A stretch of DNA of 64,000 bases, taken from assembly GCA_965249925.1 (NCBI GenBank), contig OZ252260.1, forward strand, positions 3,038,001-3,102,000, given 5' to 3'. The notes beneath the pieces were generated by a model. The model worked only from the letters and a program-made list of their open reading frames with translations. It made no database searches and was not told the origin of the DNA. Shown here in pieces: positions 59,561 through 64,000 of the stretch. Source of the stretch: Hoeflea_A sp965249925. Lineage in GTDB: Bacteria; Pseudomonadota; Alphaproteobacteria; Rhizobiales; Rhizobiaceae. The position numbers and the translations under genes are program-made. Position 1 is the stretch's first letter. The number at the start of each line of letters is the position of its first letter.

Positions 59561-59732
59561 CTTTGGTTGGGCCCACACCCCGCCAAGCCAAGCTGCGGGC
59601 CAGCGAATGCGCACCTTCGGACAGAGATGCATAGCTGACAGTCACATCGCCTACGCGAATTGCTTCGCGTTGCTGTCCGCGAAGAAGCGCACGGCGAGCA
59701 AGATCGCCCAATGTAATTGGGTTATCTGTCAT
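59544..59732 (-). pseudogene. truncated AMP-dependent acyl-CoA ligase (N-terminus only)
   Basis: 62 codons from ATG 59730-59732 (GGAGA upstream). The first about 52 residues (MTDNPITLGDLARRALLRG ... VTVSYASLSEGAHSLARSLAWRGVGP) match the start of long- or medium-chain acyl-CoA synthetases, where G-V-G-P is followed by the first core strand. After GVGP the homology stops and a stop codon follows. The missing about 450 residues indicate a deletion or rearrangement near 59575. It is the last, coupled gene of the operon (it overlaps the leuD-like stop by 11 bases). Confidence 0.55.
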
Positions 59733-60342
59733 GATGTTCTCCGGTGAGCGACGGGACTAGCCACGGCAACGCTTCAAAACTTGTCGCGTAATGTTCCGCC
59801 GCCCTTTTTGTGTATTTCAGCGCAACTGTCAGGTCGTCTTGACCATCAACAAGCGCAAGCTTCTGCGCCTCGTCCATTTGAAAAGAGGCTAGTCTTTCGC
59901 CTTTTGAATCAATAGTGCCGAGCTCAAGATCAATAGCAATTTCAATCGGGCACTGGCATGCAATTTGTTGCAAAACGTCCACCGGAAGCGTCAAAGCGGG
60001 AAAGCCATTTCTTAGTGCGTTTGTCGCAAAGGTTTGGTGAAAACTCTCCGCCAGAACAGCCGTAAACCCATACTCCATGATCGCCCAAACAGCGTGCTCC
60101 CGAGAAGATCCGCAACCAAAGTTTGCTCCTCCGAGCAGGATCTTCGCGTCTTTGTACTCAGGTTCGTTTAGTATGAAGTCTTGACGACGCAATCCTTTCT
60201 GATCGTACCGCCAGGATCTTAAAAACGCGTCACCAAGACCTGTTCTAGAGGTTCGGATCAAATCCGCCGACGGTGCGATCAAATCGGTGCTAATGTTTTC
60301 CTTCAAGAGTGGCGCACACAAGCCAGCGATTAGTGCACTCAT
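59722..60342 (-). CDS. LeuD-like hydratase small subunit (aconitase family swivel domain)
   Basis: 206 residues from the ATG at 60340-60342. Small-subunit signatures: NFGCGSSREHAVWA and the ISTDLIAPSADLI start resembling the N-T-D-x-I-I-P motif of LeuD. Partner of the LeuC-like protein, overlapping it by ATGA. Given the neighbouring lyase gene, the pair probably hydrates a substituted maleate/fumarate rather than isopropylmalate: either a catabolic (di)methylmaleate hydratase or a leucine-type isomerase is possible. Confidence 0.82.
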   Translation of the reverse strand: MSALIAGLCAPLLKENISTDLIAPSADLIRTSRTGLGDAFLRSWRYDQKGLRRQDFILNEPEYKDAKILLGGANFGCGSSREHAVWAIMEYGFTAVLAESFHQTFATNALRNGFPALTLPVDVLQQIACQCPIEIAIDLELGTIDSKGERLASFQMDEAQKLALVDGQDDLTVALKYTKRAAEHYATSFEALPWLVPSLTGEHHDR

Positions 60343-61754
60343 GACATTAACTCGCGCGGATCGATCAAACGGCCGGCAATGGCGCATGCAGCAGCCGTTG
60401 CTGGACTTGCCAAATGTGTTCGACTGCCCACGCCTTGCCGACCTTCGTAGTTCCTATTCGAGGTGGATACGCATCTCTGGCCAAATTCAAGCCGATCATC
60501 GTTCAGAGCGGCACACATAGAGCATCCCGCTTCGCGCCACTCAAACCCAGCCTGGCGCAGCGTATCAGCTATGCCCAAAGCTTCAGCTTCATTTCTTACG
60601 GATGTCGAACCAGGCACAACAATCGCTTTGACCCCATTTGCTACCTTCCTACCTCGCGCTATGTCTGCAACGACCCGCAAATCTGAAAGGCGCCCATTTG
60701 TGCATGAGCCAATAAACACCGCGTCTATGGGCAGGCCCATGACGTCATTCCCCTCTGCAATACCCATATAGCGCGCGGCGGGGCCTTTGGGCTCAGTCGC
60801 GCCGACTGACCCACTTTGACAAGGTGACGTACCCCAGCTGATCTGCGGTTCAATCTCGGAGACGTCGAAGTGCACCTCACGGTCGAATTGGGCAAACGGA
60901 TCGCTTCGTAAGACAGTCATGGCAGCCTTCAGTGCAGCGAAGGCCTCCGATTTTGGTGAGCTAGAGACCGAATGCAGGTACTTTAGTGTTTTGGCGTCAG
61001 GCGCCATGAGCGCCGTGAATGCGCCGAGCTCCGCGGCCATGTTACAAATTGTAAACCGAGATTCGATCTGCAAGGATTCAATATAGCTGCCGACAAACTC
61101 GACCGCATGACCCTTCGCGCCTGCCTCTCCCAAGGACGCAATCACATACAAAATGACATCCTTGGCATGCACTTGTGCACCAGGTCGCCCCGAAAGACTA
61201 ATCCGCATCTGCGGAGGCTTTTGCCGAAAAACTGTTTGTGTGGCGAGCGCCTGAGTGATTTCACTGGTTCCGATTGCGAAACCGAGCGCACCGAGCGCAC
61301 CGTTGGTGCATGCATGGCTATCACCGCAGCACAACGTAGAGCCGGGCACAACTATTCCTTGTTCGGGAAAAGCTACATGTACAATGCCCTGTTGGCGGTC
61401 ACCAAGGTCGAAGCACTGGATGTCATGTATCGCGCAGTATGATCTTAGTGCCGAGATCATCGCGGCGCCACCAGCGACGCTTTCGTCACTGCGGCCCGTT
61501 CTTGTCGATGCAATGTGATCAACAGTGGCAAAGGTCAAATTCGGGTAGGAAACGCTTAGGCCTCTAGCTTCCAGATCCGAAAACGCCTGTGGACTTGAGG
61601 CATCATGAATGATGTGGCGATCCATCCATAGAACGCTTCGTCCATCTGGGAGTAGTCCCAGCTCATGCTGGCGCCAAATCACGTCAAACAGTGTTTCTGC
61701 TTCGGGCAAAACGCGCCTCCCTTGCGATGTGACCATCCGTATCGAGAATTTCAT
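60339..61754 (-). CDS. LeuC-like hydratase large subunit (aconitase superfamily, 4Fe-4S)
   Basis: 471 residues (start ATG 61754 or 61736; neither has a strong ribosome site). Aconitase-type cluster ligands: Cys in VFIGSCTNGR and the GCSMCAALN pair; other motifs are HIIHD-like and NYEGRQG with the following Arg loop. The chain is close to LeuC length. It overlaps the upstream lyase gene by about 70 bases and the leuD-like gene by four. In the same operon are an ICL-family lyase and an aldehyde dehydrogenase, not leuB or leuA. Confidence 0.82.
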   Translation of the reverse strand: MKFSIRMVTSQGRRVLPEAETLFDVIWRQHELGLLPDGRSVLWMDRHIIHDASSPQAFSDLEARGLSVSYPNLTFATVDHIASTRTGRSDESVAGGAAMISALRSYCAIHDIQCFDLGDRQQGIVHVAFPEQGIVVPGSTLCCGDSHACTNGALGALGFAIGTSEITQALATQTVFRQKPPQMRISLSGRPGAQVHAKDVILYVIASLGEAGAKGHAVEFVGSYIESLQIESRFTICNMAAELGAFTALMAPDAKTLKYLHSVSSSPKSEAFAALKAAMTVLRSDPFAQFDREVHFDVSEIEPQISWGTSPCQSGSVGATEPKGPAARYMGIAEGNDVMGLPIDAVFIGSCTNGRLSDLRVVADIARGRKVANGVKAIVVPGSTSVRNEAEALGIADTLRQAGFEWREAGCSMCAALNDDRLEFGQRCVSTSNRNYEGRQGVGSRTHLASPATAAACAIAGRLIDPRELMS

Positions 61755-62544
61755 TTATTTCTTGGAAGCTTACGCTCGCATGAGACGGAGAATCGGCGTC
61801 TTTTTCCAAAGCCGAACGCACCCCGTCTATTGCACCTACTAACGTCGCCCCCGGATGCAGTACGACCTGATAGCCCATGCTGCGCAGATGATTTGTAGTC
61901 GTTATCGCAGACGTTCCGGTCGCGGCGGCGCTAAACACGAGCGGTGCCGAAATGTGGCCAGGCAGGGCCGCTATTTGATCCTGCGATTGTGGTGCATCAA
62001 CAAAAACTGCATCAGCTCCGGCATCGGCATACGCGTTTGCGCGCTTCACAGTCGCATCGAAACCTTCAACCGCAAGAGCGTCTGTTCGTGCGATAACGCC
62101 AAAGTCCGCATTCCGCGCAGTTTCCACCGCGGTTCGGATGCGCGCCACCGCTTCGTCCAATGGTACGACAGACTTACCTGCCAGATGCCCGCATCGCTTT
62201 GGGTTCATCTGATCTTCGATATGCACCGCTCGAATTCCGACCGAAATCATGCGATTGACGGTGCGTTCGACATTAAGCAAGCCTCCATGACCTGCGTCAC
62301 CGTCGACAATCAAAGGCAGCCCCTTGGATGCTGCAGCAATTCGACCATAAAGCTCCAACATGTCCGAGAGACCCAGCAAACCGAGATCTGGTAGAGCATA
62401 GGCTGATGCGGTGGCGGCAAACCCCCCGCAATAGACGGCTTCCGCACCCGAGCATGCCACCAAACGCGCGGATAGCGCGTCGTGGCAGCCAGGCAATGTG
62501 AGAATATCATTGCCCGGTGCAAGTCTATCCGAAAGCCAGCTCAT
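61684..62544 (-). CDS. isocitrate lyase/PEP mutase family C-C lyase
   Basis: 286 residues, TIM-barrel type, with the family's catalytic stretch NPKRCGHLAGK (K-R-C-G-H) near residue 116, and VDGDAGHG for the Mg site. These features suit methylisocitrate- or 2,3-dimethylmalate-lyase-like enzymes that cleave a substituted malate to pyruvate (or glyoxylate) and a carboxylate. It overlaps the ALDH gene by four bases and the LeuC-like gene, so the hydration and cleavage steps are encoded together. Confidence 0.8.
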   Translation of the reverse strand: MSWLSDRLAPGNDILTLPGCHDALSARLVACSGAEAVYCGGFAATASAYALPDLGLLGLSDMLELYGRIAAASKGLPLIVDGDAGHGGLLNVERTVNRMISVGIRAVHIEDQMNPKRCGHLAGKSVVPLDEAVARIRTAVETARNADFGVIARTDALAVEGFDATVKRANAYADAGADAVFVDAPQSQDQIAALPGHISAPLVFSAAATGTSAITTTNHLRSMGYQVVLHPGATLVGAIDGVRSALEKDADSPSHASVSFQEINEILDTDGHIAREARFARSRNTV

Positions 62545-64000
62545 CCGATTGAAAAAGGGTCGCGCGTAGCACCGCTGAGTTCCGAATATACCGCTTTGAC
62601 CTCGCAGAAGTCTCGGATTGCGTCAAAGCCATTCTCCCGCCCCATACCGGAATGGCCGTAGCCACCGAATGGTACGTTGGGTGCAACAACACGATAAGCG
62701 TTGATCCAGATGGTGCCAGCGCGTACCTGATGCGCTACACGCGTGGCTCGCTGAACATCCTTGGTCCAAATACCCGCAGCCAATCCATACCGTGTGTCGT
62801 TTGCTAATTCGACTGCTTCGGCCTCGTTGCGGAAGGATTGAACTGTCGCCACAGGTCCGAACACCTCTTCGGTCAAAATCTCCATGTCTGGCCGAACGTT
62901 GTCGACGAGAGTTGGCTCAATAAAGAGGCCACCCAACTTTTCGTCAGCCTTTCCGCCGCAAATGAATGTCGCGCCAGCGGTGCGTGCGCGCTCCAAGATA
63001 CCCATAACCTTTTCGAACTGGTCCCCGGTCGCGATTGGTCCCATCTCAGTCGATGGGTCCATAGGATCGCCCATAACGATCATGCGTGCACGAGCGGACA
63101 AGCGTTGGATCAGAGCCTCTTTTACGTTTTCGTGCACAAGAATGCGGGAGCCCGCCATGCAGGTCTGACCTGTCGCAGCAAAGACGCCCGCTATGATGCC
63201 GTTCGCGGCGGCTTCAATATCGGCATCGGCGAACACAATGTTTGGCGACTTACCGCCAAGCTCCAAAGAAAAACGTGTAAAGTTATCAAGGGCTGCAATG
63301 GCAACCTTGCGTCCAGTTGCGCCCGAGCCGGTGAACGCCATCTTGTCGATACCAGGATGACCAGACAAGGCGCGACCTGTTTCTGCATCTCCGGTTACCA
63401 CATTGAAGACACCTGGTGGAAACCCAACCTCTTCAAACAACTTTGCGAACTCCAAAGTGCTCACCGGGGTGTGTTCGGATGGTTTGACGACGAATGTGCA
63501 CCCAGCTGCGAGTGCTGGCGCAAGCTTGAAGCCAAGTAGCGCAATGGGAGAGTTCCACGGCGTAATTGCGCCGACAATGCCGACGGGTTCATACCTTGTG
63601 TAGATGTGAAAATTTGGGCGCTCTGATGGTATCACCTTACCGGACAGTTTGTCGGCCGCGGCACCAAAATAGTGAAACCAGTCCGGTAGATAAGCAGCCT
63701 GGGCGTGCATCTCTCGCATAAGCTTGCCATTGTCAGTGGCTTCTATGCGTCCAAAAAACTCGGCCTTCTCAGACAATTTCTCGCCTAGTCGCATAATGAG
63801 CTTTCCGCGCTGACGCGCTGTCGTCGCTCCCCATTCACCCAAAAGGGCTGAACGAGCAGCACTAACAGCGTCATCTACGTCGACTTTCCCAGCGTTCGGA
63901 ACGCGCGCCCAGATTTCTTTCAGATAGGGGTTCTCTGAGTGAAGCACGTCGCCAGTCTTGGCGTCGCACCAATTTCCGCCAATGTGCATTTGATACCAGT
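62541..64000 (-). CDS. NAD(P)-dependent aldehyde dehydrogenase (5' end outside window)
   Basis: At least 486 codons; the frame stays open to the right edge and the in-window ATG at 63987-63989 has no ribosome site, so the true start is probably outside. ALDH motifs: TPWNSPIALLGFKLAPALAAGCTFVVKPSEHTP, SLELGGKSPNIV (Glu general base), GQTCMAGSR with the catalytic Cys, and EEVFGPVATV. It oxidises an aldehyde to the acid that the rest of the operon would handle. Composition is lower in GC than the first 58 kb. Confidence 0.85.
   Translation of the reverse strand, partial: WYQMHIGGNWCDAKTGDVLHSENPYLKEIWARVPNAGKVDVDDAVSAARSALLGEWGATTARQRGKLIMRLGEKLSEKAEFFGRIEATDNGKLMREMHAQAAYLPDWFHYFGAAADKLSGKVIPSERPNFHIYTRYEPVGIVGAITPWNSPIALLGFKLAPALAAGCTFVVKPSEHTPVSTLEFAKLFEEVGFPPGVFNVVTGDAETGRALSGHPGIDKMAFTGSGATGRKVAIAALDNFTRFSLELGGKSPNIVFADADIEAAANGIIAGVFAATGQTCMAGSRILVHENVKEALIQRLSARARMIVMGDPMDPSTEMGPIATGDQFEKVMGILERARTAGATFICGGKADEKLGGLFIEPTLVDNVRPDMEILTEEVFGPVATVQSFRNEAEAVELANDTRYGLAAGIWTKDVQRATRVAHQVRAGTIWINAYRVVAPNVPFGGYGHSGMGRENGFDAIRDFCEVKAVYSELSGATRDPFSIG

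Noticed and set aside
58365..64000. Duplicated tRNA-Arg 3' end as an attachment site
   Set aside because: I looked for a repeat of the tRNA 3' end downstream and found none within the window, so integration at the tRNA is not shown.

Overview
The window is a 64 kb piece of a high-GC alphaproteobacterial chromosome, probably from the order Hyphomicrobiales (Rhizobiales). The evidence is the gene order rpmH-rnpA-yidC-yihA...argB...HAD nucleotidase, a phosphatidylcholine synthase (Pcs), many Tat-type signal peptides, and class III cyclase, GGDEF/EAL and TolB-TPR proteins. No phage genes, CRISPR array, rRNA or intact insertion sequence was seen. There is one tRNA gene (tRNA-Arg, anticodon ACG).

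Layout. 1-3.6 kb: the end of a CPBP membrane protease, a 305-bp inverted-repeat element, a membrane adenylate cyclase divergent from a TetR regulator, and an NAD(P)-binding protein. 3.7-5.8 kb: a large metzincin-like protein. 5.8-15 kb: a divergent catabolic cluster. One arm is mtnK-mtnA-aldolase/dehydrogenase fusion-SorC regulator; the other is a complete sugar ABC importer. A near-perfect 27-bp palindrome lies between them. I read it as an uptake and breakdown route for 5-methylthioribose or 5-deoxyribose (a 'DHAP shunt'). 15-19 kb: a paired SMR exporter and an alpha-dioxygenase-like haem peroxidase operon. 19.3-26.6 kb: two paralogous giant proteins, each a phosphotransferase/kinase-like domain followed by TolB-like and TPR regions, on either side of an amidase. 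This is the strongest candidate here for an undescribed system.

26.6-43 kb: mixed chromosomal genes: glyoxalase, AraC/SDR/ECF sigma group, FAD oxidoreductase plus GNAT, TPR lipoprotein-like protein, M23 peptidase, CHASE-PAS-GGDEF-EAL protein, LysE exporter, AraC regulator, quinohaemoprotein alcohol dehydrogenase, orphan AmiC-like binding protein, and a HigBA toxin-antitoxin pair. 43-53 kb: the conserved rpmH-to-argB backbone on the minus strand, interrupted by MFS/Rrf2/methyltransferase/DMT genes and by msrB and pcs. 53-58.2 kb: DUF547 protein, TVP38 protein with a pyridine-nucleotide-disulfide oxidoreductase, and a sensor kinase.

58.3-64 kb: tRNA-Arg, then a lower-GC segment. It holds a DUF2750 gene, decayed sequence with a TRAP small-permease remnant, and a tightly overlapping minus-strand operon (aldehyde dehydrogenase, isocitrate-lyase-family lyase, LeuC-like and LeuD-like hydratase subunits, truncated acyl-CoA ligase) that looks horizontally acquired and cut off at its downstream end. 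The first and last genes of the window run off its edges.
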